Below the pieces are notes generated by a model. It did no database searches. It saw nothing but the letters and a program-made list of their open reading frames with translations, and was not told the origin of the DNA. 64,000 nucleotides of DNA from Desulfonatronum thiodismutans (lineage in GTDB: Bacteria; Desulfobacterota; Desulfovibrionia; Desulfovibrionales; Desulfonatronaceae): assembly GCF_000717475.1 (NCBI RefSeq), contig NZ_JPIK01000011.1, forward strand, positions 62,001 to 126,000. Direction: 5' to 3'. Made by a program: the position numbers and the translations under genes. This document shows positions 52,607-62,171 of the stretch, piece by piece. The first letter of the stretch is position 1; each line of letters starts with the position of its first letter.

Positions 52607-53770
52607 TTAATCAATCACGCCGCGAAACAGCTTTTTGAAGACGGAACCACCGCAGTATCCGGTTTCTTGGGCCATGCGCAGGGCACGGGAATCTCCCAGG
52701 GCCGCGGCGGAACGAAAATCCCGGCAGGCTAGGTCGCGCTTGTCCATCTTCATGTACAGCAGGCCGCGATTGTGGAACGATGAGGCCAGACTTGCATCCT
52801 GGAGGATGGCCTTGGAGAAGTCCGCCACGGCTTTATCTGGAAAACCTGCATCGGCCAGAGCCAAGCCGCGTTCATTGAGCAGTTCGGGATTCTCCGGAGC
52901 GATCTCCAGTGCCCGGGTCAGGTAGTCCGCGGCCGCCTGGGGATTGGTGTACCGCTGACCGTTCCACAACAGACGGGCTTGATGCAGCCAGTCTTGAACG
53001 GCTTTTTCAGGTTGGGCCACGACCATGGCGGGAGATGAGGACTTCTCGACGGGTGCGGAGGAAGCTTTCGGCGCCGGAGTCGGGATGAGAACGGCTTCCC
53101 GCATCTCTTCAAGCTTTTCGGTCATGGCGATGCGTTCCTTTTCCAAGGCGGCCAAGCGCTCTTCCCCGGTCGCGGTGTTCTCTCGCAGGGCGTTTTCCAG
53201 AGCATTCAGGCGACCATCCAAACGACTACCCAGATCAATGATGTCCTGCTCCCGATCCGCGGGGAGATTGGCGGCGTGCTCGGCCATCCGGCTTTCCAGG
53301 TCGGTCACCCGTTGCGCGGCTTCCTGAATCGTCTTCTTCAAGTCGACGATATCCTTTCGTAAGCCTTTTTCCAGAGCATCAATTTTCTGAGCGTTCGCTT
53401 CCAGAACACTTTGCAGCTTCTCGCCGGTCTTCTCCCAAGGACGATCTCCCTGTGCCGCGAGTTCCTTGTCCAGACGCTGTTGGGCCAACGCGGCCATCTC
53501 TCCGACGGTCTGAAGCTGTTTCTCGTTGATGTTCCACCGGGAGCCGAAATCCGCGAGGCTTTGCTCCAAGCGCCCCAGTCCCGTCTTCAAGGCTTCGAGT
53601 TCCTTCCCGTTGGAGTCCTGAAAAGATTTCTGCCCTTCGGTGACCTTTTTCAACTCCTCGCGAAATTCGAGAGCGATGGCTTCAAGTTCAGCCTTGGTCA
53701 GCTTTGAACCGGAACTGGAACTTGCGCTGGATTTACTGGAGCTGGTTTTACTTGTTTTCTGCTTCGACAC
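52607..53770 (-). CDS. Coiled-coil protein with C-terminal TPR repeats
   Basis: A 387-residue cytoplasmic protein. Residues 1-22 are Ser/Lys-rich; about 23-225 are long charged helices (LEAIALEFREELKKVTEGQK, ALEKGLRKDIVDLKKTIQEA), a coiled coil; a Pro/Ser hinge follows; about 255-370 are TPR units (AADYLTRALEIAPENPELLN, AVADFSKAILQDASLASSFH). The start is GTG at 53770. It is 142 bp after a LapA-like membrane protein gene in the same direction. A scaffold role is likely, but no specific function is recognised. Confidence 0.8.
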   Translation of the reverse strand: MSKQKTSKTSSSKSSASSSSGSKLTKAELEAIALEFREELKKVTEGQKSFQDSNGKELEALKTGLGRLEQSLADFGSRWNINEKQLQTVGEMAALAQQRLDKELAAQGDRPWEKTGEKLQSVLEANAQKIDALEKGLRKDIVDLKKTIQEAAQRVTDLESRMAEHAANLPADREQDIIDLGSRLDGRLNALENALRENTATGEERLAALEKERIAMTEKLEEMREAVLIPTPAPKASSAPVEKSSSPAMVVAQPEKAVQDWLHQARLLWNGQRYTNPQAAADYLTRALEIAPENPELLNERGLALADAGFPDKAVADFSKAILQDASLASSFHNRGLLYMKMDKRDLACRDFRSAAALGDSRALRMAQETGYCGGSVFKKLFRGVID

Positions 53771-53912
53771 GTTGATTCATCCCCCTTTAGATGTCTTCGG
53801 AGACAAGAGCTTGGACGAAACCCGGTTTGCATACGCCCTGTCTCCAGCCGCGATCTGGCGGCGATCCGTTGCAATACCGGCTTGGACGCGAAAAAAAGTC
53901 CCGATCAGTGAG

Positions 53913-55145
53913 TTACCGGCCTTTTTCAGCGTTTTCAAGCTCCTTGGCCAAGGATTGGAGCATCTCCTCAACCCGTTCCAAGGTCTCACGCTGTTCCTCA
54001 GTCTCCACCTGAGATCCTAAAAACGCGGTCTTACCCGCCGTGTCTCGAAGGAATCCGGCCACAAGCTGCTTGCGCATGATCTCCGGCAGGGCCTGCAAGG
54101 CCAACATCTGCTCTTCCAGGCTCTCTATCCCGGCACCCAATTGCTTCTGGCCTTGCCCCAGAGATTCGATTTCATCGCGAACCGACACTCGTTCCCGTTC
54201 CCATACCCGCCCCATCTCTTCCTGAGTCGAGGCCATATGACCGCTTTGAATGTGCAGGTCGCCGAGTTGCTCGGCCATCTTGCTGACTTGATTGTTGAGA
54301 ACGATGTAGACCCCGCTGCTTACGACAAGGGCCAAAGCGGCGGAGAGGAACAAAACGGCCCCCCATCCTGGACCGGAGGGGCGTTCCAGGACTTCGTCCT
54401 CCTTAAATTCCGATCGGTTTTCAGATGCGTTGTCGGATCGGGAAGATTTGGCAGATTGTTTATCGAGAGATTCCGAGATCGATTCCAAAACAGTTTGGGA
54501 AGAGTCTGATGTATCGGATGCTTGAGGATGGGAGGGGGATTCAGGAGTTTTTTCTTGATTTTCAGGGGAAGGATCTGTGGTATTGTTAGTAGCGGCCTGT
54601 CCCGTATTCTCGGCAAGGACCTTATTTTCCGATTCCGATGCGGTTGTCTTTTCCATCGTGGACTCCGTGGGGTTCTGAAAGGTTAGCGTGGAAGTTTCCG
54701 TGGATGAAATTTCTGCGGCAACAGCCCCTCGCAGCCATGCAGCCGACGAGTCTTCCCGTTGCTCTTCCGGTTCGGAGGTTTCGAACGTCGAGTCGGATTC
54801 CGTCTTGAACTCGGCTTGAGATACAGCTTGGGATTCCGTATCTGGCTCTGGTTCGGGTTCGGGAAGAAGCTCACGCTCTAGGTCGGCGATATTTTGTTTT
54901 GTTTCAGCCACTGAGCGTTTTAAGCGAAAATGTTCGCCCAGATAAGTCAAACTGGTCAACACCACCCCTATCGCGAAAAGGATCGAGATCAGGACAAAGG
55001 TGGGGAGACCGAACTCGACGGACAGCAACCCCGGCCAATGGATCACCATGGGCAACACCGGGGACAGGGTTTCCGCGTTCTGCACCGCGCCCAGGGCTAT
55101 GGCCCCGCAGAACAAAAGGAAAAACAGGATTTTGACGTGCTTCAT
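53913..55145 (-). CDS. LapA-domain membrane protein with long acidic and coiled-coil extension
   Basis: A 410-residue protein. Residues 1-100 match the LapA (lipopolysaccharide assembly protein A) layout: TM1 (VKILFFLLFCGAIALGAVQN), TM2 (PTFVLISILFAIGVVLTSLT) and a short coiled coil (LKRSVAETKQNIADLERELL). Then come an acidic Glu/Pro/Ser region (about 100-270), a third membrane helix (GAVLFLSAALALVVSSGVYI) and a C-terminal coiled coil (about 305-410). Ordinary LapA is about 100-140 residues, as in the second copy at 62687. GGAG lies 5 bases before the ATG. Confidence 0.8.
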   Translation of the reverse strand: MKHVKILFFLLFCGAIALGAVQNAETLSPVLPMVIHWPGLLSVEFGLPTFVLISILFAIGVVLTSLTYLGEHFRLKRSVAETKQNIADLERELLPEPEPEPDTESQAVSQAEFKTESDSTFETSEPEEQREDSSAAWLRGAVAAEISSTETSTLTFQNPTESTMEKTTASESENKVLAENTGQAATNNTTDPSPENQEKTPESPSHPQASDTSDSSQTVLESISESLDKQSAKSSRSDNASENRSEFKEDEVLERPSGPGWGAVLFLSAALALVVSSGVYIVLNNQVSKMAEQLGDLHIQSGHMASTQEEMGRVWERERVSVRDEIESLGQGQKQLGAGIESLEEQMLALQALPEIMRKQLVAGFLRDTAGKTAFLGSQVETEEQRETLERVEEMLQSLAKELENAEKGR

Positions 55146-55198
55146 ATCGGCTCCATATTCCCGGCATCACGAAAAAGCACCCGAAAAAGGCCCGTGTC

Positions 55199-56221
55199 TC
55201 AGGCCCGCAGGGCGGCCAATTCCTTGTATTCCAGGTTGACCCGCTCCCGGGCAAGGGTCAGCGTTTCCAGGGCCTGTTCGTGGGCCTTGCGATTGCCGGC
55301 CTCCAGCATCTCCCAAACCCGTGACGGTTGAGCTTCCAAAGCGGCCCGCCGTTCCCGCATGGGCTCCAAAAACTCTCCAAGGCTCTGTAAAAGCATCTTT
55401 TTGCAGTCCACGCATCCCAATGTGGCCTGGGTGCAGCCGGAGACGATCTCGGAACGCTGAGCGGCATCCGTCATCAACACATGATAGGGAAACATATTGC
55501 ATTGGTCCGGGTTGCCGGGATCTTTTTTGCGCATCCTGTTCGTGTCCGTGAGCATGCTCATGATTTTCGGCGTCACCTGCTCCATGGATTCCGAAAGATG
55601 GATGGCGTTGCCGTAGCTTTTGCTCATCTTCCTGCCGTCCAGGCCGGGGAGTTTCTGGGCCTCGGTCAGCTTGGCCTGGGGCTCCGGAAAGAGCGGAGTA
55701 TAAAGGAAGTTGAAGCGCCGGGCGATTTCCCGTGTCAGCTCCAGGTGGGGCAATTGGTCCTGGCCTACTGGTACGAGCTGCGGGCGGTAGATCAAGATGT
55801 CCGAGGCCATGAGCACCGGGTAGCCCAAAAAGCCGTAGGTGCTCAAGTCCTTGGAGCCTTCAAGCTCCCCCTTCACTTCCTTGTAGGTGGGGTTGCGCTC
55901 CAGCCAGCCCAGAGGGGTAATCATGGACAGCAGGAGTTGCAGCTCGGCATGCTCCTTGATCTGGGACTGCAGGAACATCGTGCATTTTTCCGGGTCCAGC
56001 CCCGCGGCCACCCAGTCCATAACCAGCTCGGGCACGAACTGTCTGATCCTTTCCGGACTGGCGTACTCGCTGGTCAAGGCGTGCCAGTCGGCCACGAAGA
56101 AAAAGCACTCGTACTCTTCCTGCAGGGCGATCCAGTTGACGAGTACGCCGAAGTAATGGCCCAAATGCAGCGGCCCGGTGGGCCGCATTCCGGAAACAAT
56201 GCGTTGCGGGGTCGTGGACAT
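55199..56221 (-). CDS. trpS: Tryptophanyl-tRNA synthetase
   Basis: A 340-residue class I synthetase charging tRNA-Trp. The HIGH-type signature is PTGPLHLGHYFGV near residue 15 and the KMSKS loop is GRKMSKSYGN near 201. Length matches bacterial TrpS. A CxxC-rich stretch (GCTQATLGCVDCKKM) before the anticodon-binding helices resembles the 4Fe-4S/zinc site reported for some anaerobe TrpRS. It stands before the site-2 protease gene in reverse order, probably in one operon with it (72 bp gap). Confidence 0.97.
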   Translation of the reverse strand: MSTTPQRIVSGMRPTGPLHLGHYFGVLVNWIALQEEYECFFFVADWHALTSEYASPERIRQFVPELVMDWVAAGLDPEKCTMFLQSQIKEHAELQLLLSMITPLGWLERNPTYKEVKGELEGSKDLSTYGFLGYPVLMASDILIYRPQLVPVGQDQLPHLELTREIARRFNFLYTPLFPEPQAKLTEAQKLPGLDGRKMSKSYGNAIHLSESMEQVTPKIMSMLTDTNRMRKKDPGNPDQCNMFPYHVLMTDAAQRSEIVSGCTQATLGCVDCKKMLLQSLGEFLEPMRERRAALEAQPSRVWEMLEAGNRKAHEQALETLTLARERVNLEYKELAALRA

Positions 56222-56293
56222 GAAACCGATCTTCCTCGATAATAAGTGGTTAAAACAGTCTTAAAAACCCGACCAACTGCTCAAATGGATCGA

Positions 56294-56950
56294 TCAAAGC
56301 AGAATATTGGTAAAAAATCTGACCATCGGCAACAGAACACTTTGCAGTACGCCGGTCATCAGCAGCAAGATAATTACGACAAAGCCGTATCTCTCGAAAC
56401 TGTAGATCATGCGAACGCCGCTGGCGGGCAAAAATCCGGCCAGGATCTTTGCTCCGTCCAAGGGCGGGATGGGGAGCAGGTTGAAAATCCCCAGAATCAG
56501 ATTGACGAGTACCCCGTACTGGGCCATCAGAGCCAGCGGCTCGATCACGCTCATCCCGGCCCCGCCAAGCATCATGGCCAGGAAAATCAGGGCGTGGAAC
56601 AGGAAAGCGAAGCCCAATGCCAGAGCGAAGTTGGTACCCGGACCAGCCAGGGAGACCAGCATCATTCCCTTGACCGGATTCTGGAAATAGCGGGGATCCA
56701 CCGGAACAGGCTTGGCCCAGCCGAAAAGAAACGGGCTTTTGATGAGAACGAGAATGAGCGGAAAGAGTATCGTGCCCACGGGATCGACGTGGCGGATGGG
56801 ATTGAGGGTGAGCCTTCCGGCATGTTTGGCGGTGGGGTCGCCCAGGCGCCATGCCGCGTAGCCGTGGGCCGCTTCATGACAGGTTATGGCAATGAGTACC
56901 GGCACGGCCATAATTGCCAGCTCGCGGATGAAAGATGCTATGTCGAACAT
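56294..56950 (-). CDS. Site-2-protease-family (M50) zinc metalloprotease
   Basis: A 218-residue membrane protein. The zinc motif is ITCHEAAHGYAAW (HExxH) in the first membrane segment and the second ligand motif is NLLPIPPLDGAKIL. It has about five hydrophobic segments and no PDZ or CBS domain, so it belongs to the small M50/SpoIVFB-like group common in bacteria, often beside trpS and segregation genes. Substrates are unknown. The ribosome site is weak. Confidence 0.93.
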   Translation of the reverse strand: MFDIASFIRELAIMAVPVLIAITCHEAAHGYAAWRLGDPTAKHAGRLTLNPIRHVDPVGTILFPLILVLIKSPFLFGWAKPVPVDPRYFQNPVKGMMLVSLAGPGTNFALALGFAFLFHALIFLAMMLGGAGMSVIEPLALMAQYGVLVNLILGIFNLLPIPPLDGAKILAGFLPASGVRMIYSFERYGFVVIILLLMTGVLQSVLLPMVRFFTNILL

Positions 56951-57167
56951 ATTTCATCAAAATACCACGCTTGGCCGATGGAAGCAAGGAATGGCCGTGT
57001 AGCGTCCTTTTCCAAAGGCTCTTGCAAGCTTGGACTGATCGGCTCTCAAAACGACTCTCTGGCCGACTCCCACCTTGAACAACGTCAAGCTTCTCGGTTA
57101 CGTTTTCAAACCACACGGGGAATTCCCACCTTGCCCCACTGTCTCACATAAACCAAAGGACCAAACC

Positions 57168-58019
57168 ATGCCCGTCGAATCCATCTACCCCGAGGAACTC
57201 CCCGCGTTCAGCGCCAAGCTGAAAGAAGCCGACTATGCCCTGGTAGACGTCCGCCAGCCCGGCGAATACCAGGAGGGCCATATCCCCGGCGCCCGGCTGC
57301 TGCCGCTGCCGGAGATCGAAGCCCACCTGAACGAACTGGGCACCACCCCGAACCTCGTTTTTTACTGCCGAAGCGGGGCCCGCTCCATGGCCGCGGCCAA
57401 CCTGGCCCAGGCTGCCCTTCCAGCGGGTATTCGCATCGTGAATATGATCGGCGGGTTCATGGCTTGGGACGGGCGGGCGCTGACCGACATGCCCCGGCTG
57501 GAGGTGTTCGACCTGGGCCGGGAGTCGTTTGATACCACGTCTCAAGCCCTGCTGAAGGCCATGGAACTGGAAAAAGCCGCCCAGCGATTTTACCTGGTTG
57601 CGGAAAGCAAGGCCAAATCCTCGGAAATGGCCGCGACCTTGGCGACCCTGGGCAAGGTGGAACGCACCCACGCCCGGGTGATCTTCCATCGCCTGCAACA
57701 CGCAGACGCGGACTATGCCCGGAGGGATTTTGAAACCTGCTTTGACGAATTGACCGGAGACATACTTGAGGGCGGAGAATCGCTGGAAGCAGCCGTGGCC
57801 CGGCTTGACAGCCCTGGTCCCGACGGCAGGGACGGCGGCTTTTGCCTGTCCGTGACCGAACTGGCCCTGATGATCGAAATCGCGGCCTACGACCTTTACA
57901 AAAACCTGGCCGGAGTCCATGCGGGAACGGAACTGGAACCGGTCTTTCTGGAACTGGCCGAGGACGAGCTGAAGCACCAGCGCCTGCTGGCCCGGCTCTT
58001 GCCGGAGTGCGCGGCGTGA
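57168..58019 (+). CDS. Rhodanese fused to a rubrerythrin-like ferritin domain
   Basis: A 283-residue fusion. Residues 1-105 form a rhodanese domain with active-site loop FYCRSGARSMA (catalytic Cys) and LVDVRQPGEYQEGHIPGA. Residues about 130-283 form a ferritin-like helical bundle with ligands in KAMELEKAAQRFY, LGKVERTHARVIFHRL, LALMIEIAAYDLYKN and ELAEDELKHQRLL, each a Glu or Glu-x-x-His. It probably couples persulfide or sulfide chemistry to diiron peroxide or oxygen defence in this anaerobe (inference). Coupled by a GTGA overlap to the DUF362 gene. Confidence 0.92.
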   Translation: MPVESIYPEELPAFSAKLKEADYALVDVRQPGEYQEGHIPGARLLPLPEIEAHLNELGTTPNLVFYCRSGARSMAAANLAQAALPAGIRIVNMIGGFMAWDGRALTDMPRLEVFDLGRESFDTTSQALLKAMELEKAAQRFYLVAESKAKSSEMAATLATLGKVERTHARVIFHRLQHADADYARRDFETCFDELTGDILEGGESLEAAVARLDSPGPDGRDGGFCLSVTELALMIEIAAYDLYKNLAGVHAGTELEPVFLELAEDELKHQRLLARLLPECAA

Positions 58020-59002
58020 CGACGCGCTCCGCCGCGGACGTGCAACAAACCACCCCCAAGGAGAGGCCGCGAATCCCCGTGGCCCTGGCCCGCTGCCCGG
58101 CTTACGAGCCGGACCGGTTGGCCGAGTCAATTCAGGCTTGCTGGAAGGCTTTGGGCCGCGTCTTTCGCCCCGGAGACACGGTATTGGTCAAGCCCAATCT
58201 GGTCACCTCCCGCCGGGCCCACCTTTCCTGCACCCATCCTCAGGTGGTCCGGGCCGTGTGCGTCCTGCTGCTGGATCACGGCGTCCGCGTCCAGGTGGGT
58301 GACTCCCCGGCTTTCGGCACCGCCGGGCAGGTGGCCAGAGCCGCGGGATTGACCGAGGCTCTGGCCGACCTGCCCGTGCCGGTGCGCAATCTGAACCGAC
58401 CGGTTTCGATCCGCCTGGCCGGCGGCCTCCAGGTGGGCATCTCCCGCCACGCCCTGGAGGCCGACCTGCTGCTCAACCTGCCCCGGCTCAAGGCCCATTC
58501 CCAAATGTTCATCACCGCCGCGGTCAAGAATCTGTTCGGGTGCGTCTGCGGGGTGCGCAAGGCCCTGGCCCACATGCGCCATGGTCAGGGCGACGACTTG
58601 GCCGCGCTGATCCTGGACCTTCAGCCTCACCTGCCGCCTACCATCTCCCTGCTGGACGCGGTCACGGCCATGCATGTCTCCGGACCGGCCAGCGGGGAGC
58701 CTTGCCACCTGGGCCTGCTGGCCGCCTCGGACAACCCCGTGGCCCTGGATACAGCCATCTATACGGCCCTGGGCCTGCATCCGGAGCAGATCCCTCTCTG
58801 GCGTGAGGCCCGCCGCAAAAATCTGCCCGGCCACCATTCAGACCAGATCACCACTCCTCTGCTCTCCCTGGAGGAATTGGACCTCTCCGCCTTCCATCCC
58901 CCGGAATGCCTCAGCCCGGTCTCCTTCCATCCCCGGCAAGTCGTCAAAAGCATGTGCCGCCGGGCCTGGCTGGGATTGCGCGCGGTGGCTGCAGGCAGGT
59001 GA
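58016..59002 (+). CDS. DUF362-domain protein
   Basis: A 328-residue protein of the DUF362 family, whose members often carry Fe-S domains, which this one lacks. Seen: VFRPGDTVLVKPNLVTSRRA at the start, ADLLLNLPRLKAHSQMFITA with AVKNLFGCVCG, and ISLLDAVTAMH, the conserved blocks of the family. The start is GTG overlapping the rhodanese-ferritin stop, with GGAG in front. The linkage suggests a role in the same stress response; the reaction is unknown. Confidence 0.85.
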   Translation: MTTRSAADVQQTTPKERPRIPVALARCPAYEPDRLAESIQACWKALGRVFRPGDTVLVKPNLVTSRRAHLSCTHPQVVRAVCVLLLDHGVRVQVGDSPAFGTAGQVARAAGLTEALADLPVPVRNLNRPVSIRLAGGLQVGISRHALEADLLLNLPRLKAHSQMFITAAVKNLFGCVCGVRKALAHMRHGQGDDLAALILDLQPHLPPTISLLDAVTAMHVSGPASGEPCHLGLLAASDNPVALDTAIYTALGLHPEQIPLWREARRKNLPGHHSDQITTPLLSLEELDLSAFHPPECLSPVSFHPRQVVKSMCRRAWLGLRAVAAGR

Positions 59003-59015
59003 GAACAGGCTTAGG

Positions 59016-59501
59016 TCATTTGTCCGTAATGCCAAGAAAAACCCCTGCCCTGGCATTTTCGATCAGCTCTTCGGAAGAGACCTCTCCGAAGTTGAAGTTA
59101 ATGATTTTCCAATCACCTTCCGGCTTGTAGAAAATGAATTCCATCCGCAGGGCTGCTTCCGCGTTGTACATAAGGTATGTGAGGACATGGATTCGGCTGC
59201 TGTATTCGTAAAGCCCAATGCGTTCTCGACCGGTGTATGCACCAAATGTTTCCGGCAACAGAGCCAGTTTGGAAGTGGTCTCCTCAAGTCCCTCTCCTGT
59301 CGCATACCAATTTGGATTTGTTGCTATCAAGCCGGTAATCGCTTCAGATGCTTTGCCTTCAGCCAGCAACGCATAAAAGGTTTCTAATGTTTCGTCATAC
59401 GAAGCAGCGGCGAATGCCGTGCCGGTTAGGGAAACCGCCCAAAAGACCACCATGCCCATGAACCACCGACTCGCAGTGGTCGCTCGATTAATCTGAGACA
59501 T
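59016..59501 (-). CDS. Secreted protein of unknown function
   Basis: A 161-residue protein with a Sec signal (WFMGMVVFWAVSLTGTAFA, cut near residue 27). The mature part (YDETLETFYALLAEGKASEA, VLTYLMYNAEAALRMEFIFY, WKIINFNFG) resembles small NTF2-like/DUF3887-type periplasmic proteins in length and pattern, not identified further. The ATG at 59501 is set by GGAGGA 4 bases upstream. Convergent with the DUF362 gene by 14 bp. Confidence 0.8.
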   Translation of the reverse strand: MSQINRATTASRWFMGMVVFWAVSLTGTAFAAASYDETLETFYALLAEGKASEAITGLIATNPNWYATGEGLEETTSKLALLPETFGAYTGRERIGLYEYSSRIHVLTYLMYNAEAALRMEFIFYKPEGDWKIINFNFGEVSSEELIENARAGVFLGITDK

Positions 59502-59751
59502 ACTTCCTCCATTCTTAAAAGTGTATAGAAAGCTGAGCCCGCTCAAACAAGCATAAACTACCCAGGGCCGGGAAGCTTCGCAACTCCAGCCTAAAACAAA
59601 ATCAAACTCACCCAGGGCTTCGCGAACCCGCCTCATTTCCGTCCAGGTTCTTGACCTGACGGTGCCAACTCTTTAGAGGCACACGGTGTGGAAGATGATG
59701 TTTCTCTCCACATGATATTCATCTCAACGCAAACGAATGGAGGTTTTGAGC

Positions 59752-60495
59752 ATGTTGAAGCGTTTTCTTCTGACGGGACTGCTGTTGGCGGCGATGACGT
59801 CCACGGCCTGGGCGCAGCGCACGATCACCTTCGCGTCCGACTGCACGTGGCCACCCATGGAAATGATCAGCGAGGATCGCGAATGCGTCGGATTCGGACC
59901 GGATCTGGTCAATGCCATGGCCAAGGCCGGAGGATTCGAGGCCGTGATCCAGAACACGGCTTGGGACGGCATTTTCGCGGGACTGGCCGCCGGGCGCTAC
60001 AACGCCATCTCCTCTTCGGTGTCCATCACTGAGGAACGCAAGAACGCCATGGATTTTTCCGATCCTTATTTTGAAGTCAAGCAGGGCGTCGTGGTCCAGG
60101 CCAGCTCGGAGATCAAGTCCGAGGCCGACCTGGCAGGCAAGACCCTCGGCGCGCAGATCGGGACCACAGGCTACTTCGCCGCCATGCGCATTGCCGGAAA
60201 CAACGCCAAGAGCTATGACGAAGTGGGTTTGGCCATCACCGACCTGGCTAACGGCCGCCTGGACGCCGTGATCGCCGACGACGCCGTGGCCGCGGACTAC
60301 GCCCTGACCCACCCGGAATTCTCAAAGAACCTGACCCTGGCCTTTTTGATCGAGCCGGACGAGCCGGAGTACTTGGGCTTTGCCGTGAAAAAGGGAGATA
60401 CGGAAACCTTGGAACTGATCAACAGCGCCTTGGCCGCGGTCAAGGCCAGCGGAGAATACGATCAGATCTTCAAGAAATGGTTCGGCGGGGAATAA
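59752..60495 (+). CDS. Polar amino acid ABC transporter, substrate-binding protein
   Basis: A 247-residue periplasmic-binding protein of the HisJ/GlnH family. Signal peptide LLLAAMTSTAWA, then the family start ITFASDCTWPPMEMI and GFGPDLVNAMAK, the aspartate/arginine ligand regions, then GAQIGTTGYFAAM. It delivers amino acids or similar to the permease encoded downstream. ATG 59752 has GGAGG 8 bases upstream. Ends 106 bp before the permease gene, with a strong hairpin between. Confidence 0.94.
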   Translation: MLKRFLLTGLLLAAMTSTAWAQRTITFASDCTWPPMEMISEDRECVGFGPDLVNAMAKAGGFEAVIQNTAWDGIFAGLAAGRYNAISSSVSITEERKNAMDFSDPYFEVKQGVVVQASSEIKSEADLAGKTLGAQIGTTGYFAAMRIAGNNAKSYDEVGLAITDLANGRLDAVIADDAVAADYALTHPEFSKNLTLAFLIEPDEPEYLGFAVKKGDTETLELINSALAAVKASGEYDQIFKKWFGGE

Positions 60496-60518
60496 CCCAA
60501 TTTCCTGATGATCACCTC

Positions 60519-60559
60519 CCCCTTCATGCCGGAAGCTGACCGCATCCGGCATGAAGGGG
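60519..60559 (+). repeat. Intra-operon hairpin
   Basis: CCCCTTCATGCCGGA (60519-60533) and TCCGGCATGAAGGGG (60545-60559) form a perfect 15-bp stem with an 11-base loop and no T-tract. Positioned after the binding-protein gene, it probably protects that part of the mRNA or thins transcription of the following genes, as in other binding-protein operons. Confidence 0.8.
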
Positions 60560-60601
60560 CTTCAGCCTTTTCGAATCCTCAATCGACGCCAAAGGTAAAC
60601 G

Positions 60602-61429
60602 ATGGCCGAAAAAAAAGTCGTCATTGACGTGGGAGACGGAGCGGCCCTGCCTCGCAAGCAGGACCAGGGACTCTTCAACGCCTGGTGGATTGCCCTGATC
60701 GGTGCTCTGGGCATCATTGCCTACCTGTGCATCTCTCGACCTGATCCATATTGGCGTGTGCTCAAATTTCTCCCGGACGGGATCGTGGTCACCTTTCAGG
60801 TTACCATCCTGTCCATTCTCCTGGCTTTGGTTCTGGGCTTGTTCACAGGTCTGGGCCGGATTTCCAAGAACAGGGTCATCAACCTGATCGCTTCCACCTA
60901 TGTTGAAGTGGTACGCGGCATCCCACTGTTGGTCCAACTCTTCTACATCTATTTCGCTCTGGGTCAGGTCTTTGCCAACCTTCCGGACTCCAACGCCCTG
61001 TTCATCTTCCTCAAGAACATGCCCCCCCTGGTGGCCGCGGTGATCGCCATGGGCATCTGCTACGGGGCTTACATGGGCGAAGTCTTCCGGGCCGGAATCC
61101 AGTCCATCGACCACGGCCAGACTGAAGCGGCCCGCTCCCTGGGCTTCAACCGCGCCCAGACCATGTTCTACGTCATTCTGCCCCAGGCTTGGCGGACCAT
61201 TTTACCGCCCGTTGGCAACGAATTCATCGCCCTGCTCAAGGACAGCTCCCTGGTCTCCATCCTGGCGGTGTCGGATATCCTGCGCCGCGGCCGTGAATTC
61301 GCCAGCGTGACGTTCAATTACTTCGAAACGTACACCATGGTCGCCCTGGTTTATCTGGTGATCACCCTGCTCCTGTCCAAAATCGTGAGCACCATGGAAG
61401 AAAGGTTGAATTATTATGAGCGCCGCTGA
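60602..61429 (+). CDS. Polar amino acid ABC transporter, permease
   Basis: A 275-residue permease (HisM/GlnP group). A 25-residue hydrophilic start, then hydrophobic segments beginning [14 protein letters not shown], the domain start [20 protein letters not shown], and the EAA loop [20 protein letters not shown] that contacts the ATPase. Only one permease is encoded, so it probably forms a homodimer. Overlaps the ATPase gene by 14 bp. Confidence 0.94.
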   Translation: MAEKKVVIDVGDGAALPRKQDQGLFNAWWIALIGALGIIAYLCISRPDPYWRVLKFLPDGIVVTFQVTILSILLALVLGLFTGLGRISKNRVINLIASTYVEVVRGIPLLVQLFYIYFALGQVFANLPDSNALFIFLKNMPPLVAAVIAMGICYGAYMGEVFRAGIQSIDHGQTEAARSLGFNRAQTMFYVILPQAWRTILPPVGNEFIALLKDSSLVSILAVSDILRRGREFASVTFNYFETYTMVALVYLVITLLLSKIVSTMEERLNYYERR

Positions 61430-62156
61430 AAAAATCATCAGCATCCGGAATGCTTCCAAATTCTTTGGCGACCTCAAGGCCCTGAGCGACGTGTCTCTGG
61501 ATATCCATTCCGGGGAGAAAGTGGTGATCATCGGGCCCAGCGGATCCGGAAAAAGTACTCTCCTGCGGGCCATCAATCGTTTGGAAACCATTGACCGGGG
61601 CACCATCACCGTAGGCGGCAAGGACGTCAACGACCCGAGCAACGACATCAACGTTCTGCGCATGGAAATGGGCATGGTCTTTCAGAGCTTCAACCTCTTT
61701 CCGCATAAGACGGTGCTGGAAAACCTGACCATGGCCCCCATCAAGCTGAAGAACGTTCCCCGCGCCCAGGCCGAAGAACGGGCCATGGCCCTGTTGAAAA
61801 AGGTGGGCATCGACGAGAAGTCCGCGGTCTATCCGGTCAAGCTCTCCGGCGGCCAGAAGCAACGGGTGGCCATTGCCCGGGCCCTGGCCATGAACCCCAA
61901 GATTATGCTCTTTGACGAGCCAACCTCCGCCCTGGACCCGGAAATGATCGGAGAGGTGCTGGACGTCATGGTCACCCTGGCCAAGGAAGGCATGACCATG
62001 GCCGTGGTCACCCATGAGATGGGATTTGCCCGTGAGGTGGCGGACCGGATTGTATTCATGGACCAGGGAGAAATCGTGGAAATCGGCACGCCGGACCACT
62101 TTTTCGAACGCCCCGAGCATCCCCGATTAAAGAAATTTTTGAGCCAGATTTTGTAA
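61416..62156 (+). CDS. Polar amino acid ABC transporter, ATP-binding protein
   Basis: A 246-residue GlnQ/HisP-like ATPase. Walker [10 protein letters not shown] near residue 43, Q-loop [14 protein letters not shown], signature [10 protein letters not shown], Walker [13 protein letters not shown], switch VVTHEM. All motifs are canonical. It powers import of the ligand bound by the protein at 59752. Coupled to the permease gene by a 14-bp overlap. Confidence 0.96.
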   Translation: MSAAEKIISIRNASKFFGDLKALSDVSLDIHSGEKVVIIGPSGSGKSTLLRAINRLETIDRGTITVGGKDVNDPSNDINVLRMEMGMVFQSFNLFPHKTVLENLTMAPIKLKNVPRAQAEERAMALLKKVGIDEKSAVYPVKLSGGQKQRVAIARALAMNPKIMLFDEPTSALDPEMIGEVLDVMVTLAKEGMTMAVVTHEMGFAREVADRIVFMDQGEIVEIGTPDHFFERPEHPRLKKFLSQIL

Positions 62157-62171
62157 CCCCTGCCCCCCCCA

